Source of the DNA: DATKFM01 sp963851215
GTDB taxonomy: Bacteria; Pseudomonadota; Alphaproteobacteria; Dongiales; Dongiaceae
Reading direction: 5' to 3'
Length of the DNA stretch: 64,000 nucleotides
NCBI GenBank assembly: GCA_963851215.1
Contig: CAWKOG010000015.1
Coordinates: 124,001 to 188,000 of the forward strand
Within the stretch, counting starts at the first letter, position 1, and each line of letters starts with the position of its first letter. Below the pieces are notes generated by a model, which was not told the origin of the DNA, did no database searches, and was given only the letters and a program-made list of their open reading frames with translations. Of the stretch, positions 46,376-55,436 are shown in pieces. The translations under genes were made by a program, and so were the position numbers.

Positions 46376-47359
46376 ATGAGCTTCAAGGTCGTGGAACAGG
46401 CGCCGGCGCGGCTCAACCGCAGCGAATTGGCGGTCCCCGGCAGCCAGCCGCAATTATTCGAAAAAGCCGCCAAATCCGTCGCCGACGTGGTGTTCCTCGA
46501 CCTGGAGGACGCGGTCGCGCCCGACGACAAGGTGCAGGCGCGCAAGAACGTCATCGCGGCCATCGGCGATATCGACTGGGGCAGCAAGGTGCTGTCGGTG
46601 CGCATCAATGGCCTGGACACCCATTACATGTACCGGGATGTGGTCGATGTGCTGGAGCAGGCCAGCGAGCGGCTCGACCTGATCATGATCCCGAAGGTGG
46701 GCACCGCCTCCGATGTCTATGCCGTGGACATGCTGGTCACTCAGGCAGAAACCGCCAAGGGCCGCAAGAAGCGGATCGGCTTCGAGATGATCATCGAGAC
46801 GGCGCTCGGCATGCAGAACGTGCATGAGATTGCCGCCGCCAGCCGGCGCAACGAGTCGCTGCATTTCGGCGTCGCCGACTTCGCGGCGTCGACCCGGGCG
46901 CGCACAACCAATATCGGCGGCGCGAACAAGGACTATTCGGTCCTCACCGACAAGAGCGACAAGGGCGACCGCGCCGTCCATTGGGGCGATATGTGGCACT
47001 ACGCCATCGCCCGCATGGTGGTGGCGGCCCGCGCCAATGGCCTGCGCCCGGTGGACGGGCCGTTCGGCGACTTCTCCGATGCCGAGGGCTATCGCGCCGG
47101 CGGCGGCCGCGCGGCGGTGCTGGGCTGCGAAGGCAAATGGGCGATCCATCCGTCGCAAGTGGCCCTGGCCAACGAGGTCTTCAGCCCCAGCGAGGCCGAG
47201 GTGACGCGGGCGCGGCGCATCATCGTCGCCATGGACGAAGCGGCGAAAGCCGGCAAGGGCGCGGTGTCGCTCGACGGCCGCCTGATCGATTATGCCTCGA
47301 TCCGCCAGGCCGAAGTGCTGGTCAAGAAGGCCGATCAGATCGCCGGCAGCGCGCGCTAG
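46376..47359 (+). CDS. L-malyl-CoA/beta-methylmalyl-CoA lyase-like (CitE family)
   Basis: An HpcH/HpaI-CitE-type TIM barrel lyase of 327 residues. It strongly resembles Mcl1 of Rhodobacter: NRSELAVPGSQPQLFEKAAKS, VVFLDLEDAVAPDDKVQAR, VLSVRINGLDTHYMYRD, LIMIPKVGTASDVYAVD, FEMIIETALGM and the end VDGPFGDFSDAEGYRA with KWAIHPSQVALAN. Metal-binding Glu and Asp are present. Mcl1 splits malyl-CoA to acetyl-CoA and glyoxylate, a step of the ethylmalonyl-CoA and serine cycles. Inserted between xerD and accA. Confidence 0.88.
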   Translation: MSFKVVEQAPARLNRSELAVPGSQPQLFEKAAKSVADVVFLDLEDAVAPDDKVQARKNVIAAIGDIDWGSKVLSVRINGLDTHYMYRDVVDVLEQASERLDLIMIPKVGTASDVYAVDMLVTQAETAKGRKKRIGFEMIIETALGMQNVHEIAAASRRNESLHFGVADFAASTRARTTNIGGANKDYSVLTDKSDKGDRAVHWGDMWHYAIARMVVAARANGLRPVDGPFGDFSDAEGYRAGGGRAAVLGCEGKWAIHPSQVALANEVFSPSEAEVTRARRIIVAMDEAAKAGKGAVSLDGRLIDYASIRQAEVLVKKADQIAGSAR

Positions 47360-47409
47360 GCGGCAGCCGGGCGGTCGCGCCGGTGGCGGCGCAGAAAGCA
47401 TAGAGGGGA

Positions 47410-48366
47410 ATGCCCACCTATCTCGATTTCGAGCAGCCGATCGCCGAGCTTGAAGGCAAGATCGAAGAGCTGCGCCATCTGCCCAATGCCGGCGACCTCA
47501 ACATCGCCGAAGAGGTGGCGCGGCTGCAGCAGAAGGCCGACAAGCTGCTGCGGCAGATCTACGGCAAGCTCAGCCCCTGGCAGAAGACGCTGGTCGCCCG
47601 CCATGTGGACCGGCCGCATTTCAGCGACTATGTCGCTGCCCTGATCGAGGATTATACGCCGCTGGCCGGCGACCGCCTCTATGCCGACGACCGCGCCATC
47701 CAGGGCGGGCTCGGGCGTTTCCGCGGCCGGTCTGTCCTCCTCCTGGGTCATGAGAAGGGCACGGCGACGACCCGCATGCAGCACAACTGGGGCATGGCCA
47801 AGCCCGAGGGCTATCGCAAGGCGCAGCGGCTGATGGAAGTGGCCGACCGATTCAACCTGCCGCTGCTGGTCTTTGTCGATACGCCGGGCGCCTATCCCGG
47901 CGTCGAGGCCGAGGCGCGCGGCCAGGCCGAAGCCATCGCCCGCAGCATCGAGGTCTGCCTGAAGGTCCGCATTCCCTCCATTGCCGCGATCATCGGCGAA
48001 GGCGGCTCCGGCGGCGCCATCGCGCTCGCCGCCGCCAACCGCGTGCTGATGCTCGAGCACGCCGTCTATTCCGTGATCTCGCCCGAAGGCTGCGCGGCGA
48101 TCCTCTGGCGCAATCGCGATGAGGGCAAGGAAGCCGCGGCCGAGGCCTTGAAACTGACGGCCCAGGATCTGGCCGGTCTGGGCATCATCGACCAGGTGGT
48201 GCCGGAGCCGCTGGGCGGCGCGCATCGCGGCAAGGCCGATGCGATAAATGCGCTGGGCGACGCGCTGGAGCGGGCGCTAGGCAGCCTCACCGGCGGCAAT
48301 GTGCGCGACTACCGCGCCGATCGCCGCAGCAAGTTCCTCAGCATGGGACGCAAGGGGCTGGCGTAG
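47410..48366 (+). CDS. accA: Acetyl-CoA carboxylase carboxyltransferase subunit alpha
   Basis: 318 residues. It forms malonyl-CoA with AccD for fatty acid synthesis. N-terminal YLDFEQPIAELEGKIEELR, core GTATTRMQHNWGMAKPEGYRKA, FVDTPGAYPGVEAEARGQAEAIA and EGGSGGAIALAAANRVLMLE with YSVISPEGCAAILW. Complete; ATG 47410 follows GAGGGGA. It converges on secA across a large palindrome. Confidence 0.97.
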   Translation: MPTYLDFEQPIAELEGKIEELRHLPNAGDLNIAEEVARLQQKADKLLRQIYGKLSPWQKTLVARHVDRPHFSDYVAALIEDYTPLAGDRLYADDRAIQGGLGRFRGRSVLLLGHEKGTATTRMQHNWGMAKPEGYRKAQRLMEVADRFNLPLLVFVDTPGAYPGVEAEARGQAEAIARSIEVCLKVRIPSIAAIIGEGGSGGAIALAAANRVLMLEHAVYSVISPEGCAAILWRNRDEGKEAAAEALKLTAQDLAGLGIIDQVVPEPLGGAHRGKADAINALGDALERALGSLTGGNVRDYRADRRSKFLSMGRKGLA

Positions 48367-48401
48367 GCGTCGCGGCCCGCGCGTAACGCATCGCAAACCT
48401 T

Positions 48402-48469
48402 GTAGGGGCGACCTGCGGTCGCCCTTGTGACGCCGCATGACGGTCAGGGCGACCGCAGGTCGCCCCTAC
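48402..48469. repeat. Double palindrome between accA and secA
   Basis: A perfect 24-bp inverted repeat (48402-48425 and 48446-48469) with a 20-base loop. Each arm is itself symmetrical around GGGCGACC-GCA-GGTCGCCC. It lies exactly between two convergent stops and is likely a bidirectional end signal or a mobile repeat unit. Confidence 0.8.
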
Positions 48470-48503
48470 GAAGACCGACAGCCAGTCGTCAAGCAATCCA
48501 CCC

Positions 48504-51251
48504 CTACGCCTTGCCGTGGCAATATTTATATTTCTTGCCGGAACCGCAGGGGCAGGCCGCGTTGCGGTTCACGTTGGTCCAGGTGGCGGGATCGTCGGGG
48601 TTGATCAGGCCGCGGCCCATCTGAGCCGATTGCGCCGCGGCGGCCGCGGCCGGCATCGCAACCGGCCCAGGCCCCGCAGCCGCCATCGCGCTCGCCGGTT
48701 CCGGATGGCTGGCCCGGACGCGCTGGGGCGCCTGCGCCGGCAGATCCTCCGGCCGCTGCACCCGCACTTCCACATGGCTCATGAACTGGGTGACGGTTTC
48801 GCGCAGCCGGTTCAGCATGCCCGCGAACATCTCGAAGGCTTCGCGCTTGTACTCGCTCAACACATCGCGCGACGCATAGGCGCGCAGGCCGATGCCGTGG
48901 CGCAGATATTCCAGCGCCTGCAGATGGTCCTTCCAATTCTGGTCCAGGATCTGCAGCAGCACGCTCTTCTCGACCATGCGCATGACTTCCGGCCGGAAGC
49001 GCTCATCCTTGTCCGCCATCTTGGCGTCGGAGGCCTTGGTGATGCGCTCGAGGATGACGTCGTCGTCGATGCCCTCTTCCTTGGCCCAATCGGGAATCGG
49101 CAGATCCAGATTGAGCAGCCGCAGCGTTTCCTCATGCAGGCCCTTGGTGTCCCACTGCTCGGAATAGCTGTTGGGCGGAATGAATTTCGCCATCAGATCG
49201 CCGATCACCTCTTGGCGCATGGTGGTGACGGTCTCCGACACATCCGGCGTCTGCATCAGGTCGCGGCGCTGTTCATAGATGACCTTGCGCTGGTCATTCA
49301 TGACGTCGTCGTACTTCAGCAGGTTCTTGCGGATCTCGAAGTTGCGCGCCTCGACCTTCTGCTGCGCCTTTTCCAGCGCCTTCGTCACCCAGGAATGGGT
49401 GATGGCCTCGTCTTCCTTCAGCCCCAGCCGCTTCAGCATGGTGTCCATGCGCTCGCTGCCGAAGATGCGCATGAGATCGTCTTCCAGCGACAGGAAGAAG
49501 CGCGAGGCGCCGGGATCGCCCTGACGGCCGGAACGGCCGCGGAGCTGGTTGTCGATGCGCCGGCTCTCATGGCGCTCAGTGCCGATGACGAACAAGCCGC
49601 CGGCATCCAGCGCGATCTGCTTCAGGTTCTGCACGTCGCTGCGGATCGCTGCTGTCTTGCGCTCGCGCTCGCCCGGATCGTCGATGCCTTCCAGCTCCTG
49701 GCGGATGCGCATGTCGACATTGCCGCCGAGCTGGATGTCGGTGCCGCGGCCGGCCATGTTGGTGGCGATCGTCACCGCGCCCGGCGAGCCGGCCTGGGCG
49801 ATGATGAAGGCTTCCTGCTCATGATAGCGGGCGTTCAGCACCTGATGGGGGATCTTGTGTTCCTTCAGCAGCGCGCCCAGCGTTTCGGACTTCTCGATGC
49901 TGACCGTGCCGACCAGCACCGGCTGCTTGCGCGCCCGGCATTCCTCGATCAGCCCGATGATCGCCTTGTTCTTCTCGCGCGCCGAGCGATAGACCTCATC
50001 CTCCGCATCCTTGCGGATGCAGGGCACGTTGGTCGGAATCTCGATCACTTCCAGGCTGTAGATGTCGGCGAACTCCGAGGCTTCCGTCATCGCCGTGCCG
50101 GTCATGCCGGCCAGCTTCGGATACATGCGGAAATAATTCTGGAAGGTGATGGAGGCGACGGTCTGGGACTCGCGCTGGATCGGCACGCCTTCCTTCGCCT
50201 CGACGGCCTGATGCAGCCCTTCCGACCAGCGGCGGCCTTCCATCACGCGGCCGGTGAACTCGTCGACGATGAAGACCTTCTCGATATTGTCCTTGGGGTC
50301 GGCCTTGACGATGTAGTCGGTGTCGCGTCGGTACATCTTGTGGGCGCGCAGCGCCTGGTTGATGTGATGCACCAGGCTGATGTTCTGCAGATCGTAGAGG
50401 CTATTGCCCTTCAGCAGATTGGCGGTGCGCAGCAGCGCTTCCACATGCTCGGTGCCCTGATCGGTCAGGGTCACCTGGCGTCCCTTCTCATCCTTCTCGT
50501 AGTCGCCTTCGATCAGATGGGGAATGAACTTGTCAATCGAGACATAGAGCGCCGAGGAATCCTCGGACATGCCGGAGATGATCAGGGGCGTGCGCGCCTC
50601 GTCCACCAGGATGCTGTCCACTTCGTCGACGATGGCGAAGTTGAAGGGACGGTGCACCATCTCCTCGGTGCGCGATTTCATGTTGTCGCGCAGATAGTCG
50701 AAGCCGAGTTCGTTGTTGGTGGCGTAGGTGATGTCGGCGGCATAGGCGGCGCGGCGATCCGGGTCCATCAGGTTGGGGACGATCACGCCGACGCTCATGC
50801 CGAGGAAGCGGTAGATCTGACCCATCCATTCGGCGTCGCGGCGGGCCAGGTAGTCGTTCACCGTCACCACATGCACGCCGGTGCCCTCGAGGGCGTTGAG
50901 ATAAACCGGCAGGGTCGCCACCAGCGTCTTGCCTTCGCCGGTCTTCATCTCCGAGATCATGCCGCGGTGGAGCACGACGCCGCCCTTGAGCTGCACGTCG
51001 AAATGGCGCTGGCCCAGGGTGCGCTTCGCCGCCTCGCGGACTGTCGCAAAGGCGTCGGGCAGCAGATCATCCAGAGTCTCGCCGGCCGTCAGCCGGCCCT
51101 TCAGCCAGCCGGTCCGCGCCTTCAATTCGTCGTCGGAGAGCGCCACCAGGGACGGCTCCAACTCGTTGATCTCATTGACCGTTTTGTCGAGACTCTTGAT
51201 GAAACGGTCGTTGGCCGACCCGAATAGCCGCTTGGCAACAGAAGCAAACAT
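48504..51251 (-). CDS. secA: Protein translocase ATPase SecA
   Basis: The motor of Sec protein export. 915 residues in one frame. Walker A region SEMKTGEGKTLVATLPVYLNAL, DEAD-type VDEVDSILVDEARTPLI, preprotein cross-linking domain, and the second motor half with GRGTDIQLGGN and RIDNQLRGRSGRQGDPG. The linker rich in Ala/Pro is followed by the zinc-binding end CPCGSGKKYKYCHGKA, which binds SecB. One of the few long genes here without any frameshift. Confidence 0.98.
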   Translation of the reverse strand: MFASVAKRLFGSANDRFIKSLDKTVNEINELEPSLVALSDDELKARTGWLKGRLTAGETLDDLLPDAFATVREAAKRTLGQRHFDVQLKGGVVLHRGMISEMKTGEGKTLVATLPVYLNALEGTGVHVVTVNDYLARRDAEWMGQIYRFLGMSVGVIVPNLMDPDRRAAYAADITYATNNELGFDYLRDNMKSRTEEMVHRPFNFAIVDEVDSILVDEARTPLIISGMSEDSSALYVSIDKFIPHLIEGDYEKDEKGRQVTLTDQGTEHVEALLRTANLLKGNSLYDLQNISLVHHINQALRAHKMYRRDTDYIVKADPKDNIEKVFIVDEFTGRVMEGRRWSEGLHQAVEAKEGVPIQRESQTVASITFQNYFRMYPKLAGMTGTAMTEASEFADIYSLEVIEIPTNVPCIRKDAEDEVYRSAREKNKAIIGLIEECRARKQPVLVGTVSIEKSETLGALLKEHKIPHQVLNARYHEQEAFIIAQAGSPGAVTIATNMAGRGTDIQLGGNVDMRIRQELEGIDDPGERERKTAAIRSDVQNLKQIALDAGGLFVIGTERHESRRIDNQLRGRSGRQGDPGASRFFLSLEDDLMRIFGSERMDTMLKRLGLKEDEAITHSWVTKALEKAQQKVEARNFEIRKNLLKYDDVMNDQRKVIYEQRRDLMQTPDVSETVTTMRQEVIGDLMAKFIPPNSYSEQWDTKGLHEETLRLLNLDLPIPDWAKEEGIDDDVILERITKASDAKMADKDERFRPEVMRMVEKSVLLQILDQNWKDHLQALEYLRHGIGLRAYASRDVLSEYKREAFEMFAGMLNRLRETVTQFMSHVEVRVQRPEDLPAQAPQRVRASHPEPASAMAAAGPGPVAMPAAAAAAQSAQMGRGLINPDDPATWTNVNRNAACPCGSGKKYKYCHGKA

Positions 51252-51570
51252 TCAAACCAGCCTGATTAAGGATTTGAGGCGCGATTTCCGCAGAATACAA
51301 AGGCCCGCCGGGGCCTTGTCCTGGCGAGGAGACCGACTGACAGATAGGCGCGGCACCATAGGCTGTCAACGACCGGACCGCCGCAGCCAAGTATTTCAAC
51401 TATATTCCGATTTCCCGGTATCTCCGGCGAAATTCGCGGTCCGAGACGGGCCGCTTGCCGCGGGTTACATCGGCCCTTGTCCCCGATAGTCGCCTGTGCA
51501 TGATGGCCGCGCTCTTCCCCGCATCGGCCGCTGGCGCCACCGGCGCGCGGCCTCCAGCCAGCGAGAACGC
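51252..51570. other. Divergent promoter region secA / parvulin PPIase
   Basis: 319 bases between divergent genes. A hairpin AAGGCCC-(4)-GGGCCTT is at 51300-51317 within the secA leader side. TATATT occurs at 51401. No coding sequence with family support is seen and no SecM-like arrest peptide was found. Confidence 0.45.
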
Positions 51571-52536
51571 ATGAACCTCAGACAGATTTTCCCGCTCGCG
51601 ATTGCCCTCGGCGGCTTTGGCTTCTGGATGGATCCCGCGCCGGTCCTGGCGCAGGACCAGACCACCGAACCGCCGCCGCCTGCGACTGAACAGCCGGCAA
51701 CGCCCCCGGCCACGGAACAGCCGGCCGCGCAGGCACCGGCCCCCGAGCCGCCGCCGGAGACCGTGGTCGCCATCGTCAACGGCAAGAAGATCACCCGTGC
51801 CGACGTCATCGAAGCGGCAAAGCAGCTGCCGGCCGAGTACCAGAGCCAGATCAATCAGGTCTTCCCGGCGCTGATCGACCGGCAGATCGATCTGCAGCTT
51901 ATTTCCGAGGCCGGCGCCGAGCAGAAGCTGGCGGAGGAGCCGGCGGTCAAGGCGCAGATCGCGGAGATCACCGAGAACATCATCCGGCAGGCGGTGCTGG
52001 ATCGCCTGCTGAAGGAGAAGATGAACGACGCCGCGATCAAGGCGCGCTACGACCAATTCGTCGCCGCCCTGCCCAAGCAGCAGGAAGTGAAGGCGCGGCA
52101 TATCCTGGTGGAGACGGAAGAGGACGCGAAGGCGATCATCGTGCAGCTCGACGGCGCCGCCGATTTCTCGGCCATCGCCAAGGAGAAGTCGAAGGACCCG
52201 GGTTCCGGTCCGAAGGGCGGCGATCTCGGCTATTTCGTCGCCGGCCAGATGGTGCCCGAATTCTCCGAGGCCGCCTTCAAGCTGGAGAAGGGCCAGTACA
52301 CCAAGGCGCCGGTGAAGAGCCAGTTCGGCTGGCACATCATCATTGTCGACGACAAGCGCGACAAGCAGCCGCCGACAATGGAGGAAGCGCGCAGCACCAT
52401 CGAGCAGATCCTGAGCAACGAGGTGGTCACCGCCTATGTCGATGGCCTGCGCAAGTCGGCGACGGTGGAGAAATTCAATCCCGACGGTACGCCGGTCGCG
52501 CCTGCCTCCGGCACCGGGGAGCCGACACAACAGTAG
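51571..52536 (+). CDS. Periplasmic parvulin peptidyl-prolyl isomerase
   Basis: 321 residues: a signal peptide ending VLAQD, a linker of Pro/Glu/Thr/Gln repeats (about 30-62), then a SurA-N-like helical region (VVAIVNGKKITRADVIEAAKQ) and a parvulin domain (EVKARHILVETEEDAKAI, GGDLGYFVAGQMVPEFSEAAF, FGWHIIIVDDKR). It assists folding of exported proteins, fitting its place beside secA. ATG 51571 (MNLRQIF) starts the signal peptide. Confidence 0.93.
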   Translation: MNLRQIFPLAIALGGFGFWMDPAPVLAQDQTTEPPPPATEQPATPPATEQPAAQAPAPEPPPETVVAIVNGKKITRADVIEAAKQLPAEYQSQINQVFPALIDRQIDLQLISEAGAEQKLAEEPAVKAQIAEITENIIRQAVLDRLLKEKMNDAAIKARYDQFVAALPKQQEVKARHILVETEEDAKAIIVQLDGAADFSAIAKEKSKDPGSGPKGGDLGYFVAGQMVPEFSEAAFKLEKGQYTKAPVKSQFGWHIIIVDDKRDKQPPTMEEARSTIEQILSNEVVTAYVDGLRKSATVEKFNPDGTPVAPASGTGEPTQQ

Positions 52537-52579
52537 TCGCCGCCATCGATCGTCCGTCCGCCACCAGGGATTTCCATCC

Positions 52580-53812
52580 ATGCCGCCACGCTCGCCGCTC
52601 GCGCCCGCGCAACAGCCTGTCCTGCCGCCGATCGCCGGCGTGCGCCTGGCGACCCGCGCCTGCGGCATCCGCTACAAGGACCGCACCGATCTCTGCGTCA
52701 TCGCCTTCGATAAGGGCACGACCGTGGCCGGCGTGTTCACCCGCTCGCTGACCGCCTCCGCGCCGGTGGATCGCTGCCGCGCCAATCTCAAGGGCGGCAA
52801 GGCGCGGGCGATCGTCATCAATGCCGGCAACGCCAACGCCTTCACCGGCAAGCTGGGCAAGGCTTCGGTGGATCGCACGGTGAAGGCCACGGCGGCAAAG
52901 CTGGGCGCCTCGGCGAAGGAGATCTTCGTCGCCTCCACCGGCGTCATCGGCGAGCCGCTGCCGGACGAGAGGATCACCAGCAATCTCGATGCCGTCATTG
53001 CCGACCTGCAGGCCGACCGCTGGGCGGCGGCCGCCGCGGCGATCATGACCACGGATACCTTCGTCAAGGCGGCAACCCGCACGGCGAAGATCGACGGCGT
53101 GCCCGTCACCATCAACGGCATCTGCAAGGGCTCGGGCATGATCATGCCCGACATGGCGACCATGCTGGCATTCGTCGCCACCGATGCGGCCATTCCCGGC
53201 CAATCTGCTGCAGCGGCTGCTGCGCGAGGGCAACGACCGATCCTTCAACTGCATTACCGTCGACGGCGACACCTCGACCAGCGACACGCTGCTGCTTGTT
53301 CGCAACGGGCAAGGCCGGCCATAAGCCGGTGCGCTCGGCGGCGGACAAGCGGCTGAAGGATTTCCGCGCCAAGCTGAACGACCTGCTGGAGGATCTCGCC
53401 TGCCAGGTGGCGCGCGACGGCGAGGGCGCCAGCAAATTCATCACCATCGACGTCTCCGGCGCGGCTTCGGATGCTGCGGCCCGGCGCATCGGCCTCGCCG
53501 TCGCCAATTCGCCGCTGGTGAAGACGGCGATCGCCGGTGAGGACGCAAATTGGGGCCGCATCGTCATGGCCATCGGCAAGGCCGGCGAGAAGGCCAACCG
53601 CGACCGGCTGAAGATCGCCATCGGCGGCGTCACCATCGCCGAGAAAGGCCAGCGCCGCGCCGGCTATGACGAGACGCCCGTGGTGCAGCATATGAAGGGG
53701 CAGCGAGATCGCCATCGCCTTCGATGTCGGCGTCGGCAAGGGCCGCGCCCGCGTCTGGTCCTGCGATCTGACCCACGGCTATATCGACATCAACGGCAGC
53801 TACCGCAGCTAG
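52580..53812 (+). CDS. argJ: Bifunctional ornithine acetyltransferase/N-acetylglutamate synthase (frameshifted)
   Basis: Arginine biosynthesis; about 409 residues. GVRLATRACGIRYKDRTDLCVI at the start, VINAGNANAFTG, FVASTGVIGEPLP, and the self-cleavage site MIMPDMATMLAF, where the Thr becomes the nucleophile of the beta subunit. Three extra bases (about 53196, 53297, 53702) split it. After correction CITVDGDTSTSDTLLLFATG and REIAIAFDVGVGKGRARVWS read through to the final YIDINGSYRS at 53812. Downstream of the PPIase gene. Confidence 0.93.
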
Positions 53813-53858
53813 CCGCGGCCGGCTTGCGCAGGCAACGCCGGCAAGCGATCTTCCGGAC

Positions 53859-54390
53859 ATGAAAACTCCCACGCTGCAAACGCCGCGGCTGATCCTGCGG
53901 CCGTTGACGACCGATGATGCCGACCGAGATCGAGCGCCATGTCGGCGACTGGGACGTCGCGCGCTGGACTTCCTCCATTCCCCATCCCTATCCGGCGGGC
54001 GCCGCCGAAGCCTGGATTGCCGGTCTGCCGGCACGGCCCGGAAATGGTGCTGGGCATCACCGAACGCGGACAGGACCGGGTGATCGGCTGCATCGGCATC
54101 CGGCTCGACGAGGACGGCCGCAGCGGCGAATTCGGCTATTGGGTCGGCCAAGCCGATGTGGGGCAGGGGCTATGCGACCGAGGCGCTGCAAGCCTATGTC
54201 GCGCATGCCTTCAAGACGCTGGCGCTCGGCAAGCTGACCTCCGCCGCGATGCCGGCCAATACCGGCTCGATCCGCGTGCAGGAGAAAGCCGGCTTCCGCA
54301 AGTCGGCGAAGCGAGATCCGGCCGGCGCCGGCGCGCGGCGGCGACATGTTTGTCGAGCTCCGCGAACTCGATCGCGCGACCTGGGAACGG
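53859..54390 (+). CDS. RimJ-like GNAT acetyltransferase (heavily frameshifted)
   Basis: A GNAT enzyme in five frame segments: TPRLILRPLTTDDA, TEIERHVGDWDVARWTSSIPHPYP, EMVLGITERGQDRVIGCIGIRL, SGEFGYWVGQADWGRGYATEAL and ANTGSIRVQEKAGFRKSAKRD, then RPAPARGGDMFVELRELDRATWERMQ. Each join needs removal of one base (about 53920, 54038, 54158, 54318). No stop is found before the NUDIX part, and with one more base removed at 54426 the frame runs straight into mutT. It sits between argJ and mutT, a conserved order. Confidence 0.75.
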
Positions 54391-54814
54391 ATGCAGGCCG
54401 GCGCTTCGGCGCCGCTGCCGACGCTCGCTGGTCGCCGCGGTGGCGTTGATCGATGCCGATGGGCGCGTGCTGCTGGCGCGGCGTCCGCCGGGAAAACAGA
54501 TGGCCGGCTTGTGGGAGTTTCCCGGCGGCAAGATCCATGGCGGCGAAACGCCGGAAGCCGCACTGATTCGCGAATTGAAGGAAGAGCTGGCAATCGACGT
54601 GACGGAAGCTTGTCTCGCGCCCTTCACCTTCGCGTCCCATCGCTACGAGAAATTCCATCTGCTGATGCCGCTCTATGTCTGCCGCCGCTGGAACGGAATT
54701 GTCACGCCGCAGGAAGGGCAGGAGACGGTATGGGTGATGCCGCAGCGTCTGGCTGGGTATCCGATGCCGCCGGCGGACAAGCCGCTGGTGGCGATGATTC
54801 GCGATTTCCTGTAG
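54391..54814 (+). CDS. mutT: MutT-like NUDIX 8-oxo-dGTP diphosphatase (frameshift near start)
   Basis: About 140 residues. It cleans oxidised dGTP from the nucleotide pool. NUDIX box GGKIHGGETPEAALIRELKEEL is complete (G-x5-E-x7-R-E-x2-E-E layout), preceded by VALIDADGRVLLARRPPGKQMAGLWEFPG. The first codons are uncertain: ATG 54391 is in the GNAT frame and an extra C at 54426 separates it from the NUDIX frame. Either mutT starts here, or GNAT and MutT form one fused chain. Confidence 0.85.
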
Positions 54815-54854
54815 GCGCCGCCGATTTTGTCTCCGGCGGCGTTGTTTCGCCGAT

Positions 54855-54872
54855 ATGTGATGCCGCTCACAT
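54855..54872. promoter_or_regulatory. Perfect CRP-type site 1
   Basis: ATGTGA-TGCCGC-TCACAT matches the CRP consensus TGTGA-N6-TCACA at every core position, with symmetric outer A/T. It is 126 bases upstream of the next start codon. Confidence 0.6.
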
Positions 54873-54908
54873 TTTTTGCCGCCTTTTCTGGCGCTTCCTG
54901 GAGTTTCT

Positions 54909-54924
54909 TGTGATTGCGCTCACA
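54909..54924. promoter_or_regulatory. Perfect CRP-type site 2
   Basis: TGTGA-TTGCGC-TCACA, again a perfect core. Its centre is 53 bases from site 1, about five helical turns, so two bound dimers would lie on the same DNA face. It is 73 bases upstream of ATG 54998. Confidence 0.6.
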
Positions 54925-54997
54925 TCGACCGCCGATCTCTTCATGATCTATTAACCGTGACAGGCCCATGAAAGCTTGACGATGATGGGGATGTAAA

Positions 54998-55430
54998 ATG
55001 AGTGCGGCGAAGAAAAAACTCACACGGCATTTTCTGGCTTCCAATCGCGAAGACGGCGGACAGGGCGATGACGCCCCCTGCATGGTCTCGCCGGAAGAGG
55101 CCCTGCGGCTGACCGGCTACTTCGACAGCCAATGGTGCGCGGTGCTGCGCGGCGATATCTGGATGGTCAATCACGCCGACGAGGACGGCCGGCCGCACCC
55201 TGGTGCATGGCTGGGAAGTCGAATCAAAGACCCGCGAGGAAAGCTGGCAGGCCTTTCTGGAGCGCGCCAACAATTTCGCCGCGCGCATGATCGCCTCCAT
55301 CACCAACGAATCCCTGGGTGCCGCCATCGGGCCGTTCTCGCCCGTGGTCAGCCTGGGGGTGGTCAGCGAAGTGGATCACGCACGGCTGCGCCGCGACCGT
55401 CTGCGGCATTTGCGGCACCAACGCGGCTAG
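54998..55430 (+). CDS. Hypothetical protein downstream of CRP-type sites (frameshifted)
   Basis: About 144 residues. The N-terminus is basic (KKKLTRHFLASNRED), then MVSPEEALRLTGYFDSQWCAVL, GDIWMVNHADEDGRP, and after removing one extra base at 55196 LVHGWEVESKTREESWQAF and AARMIASITNESLGAAIGPFSPV, ending in an Arg/Leu-rich helix. Not recognised as any family I know. The two CRP-like sites and the separate 183-base leader suggest it has its own regulated promoter. Confidence 0.6.
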
Positions 55431-55436
55431 CGCCGA

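Noticed and set aside
48516..51227. 903-residue open frame opposite secA
   Set aside because: It is a GC-driven antisense shadow; secA on the minus strand is complete and conserved, while this frame has no family motif.
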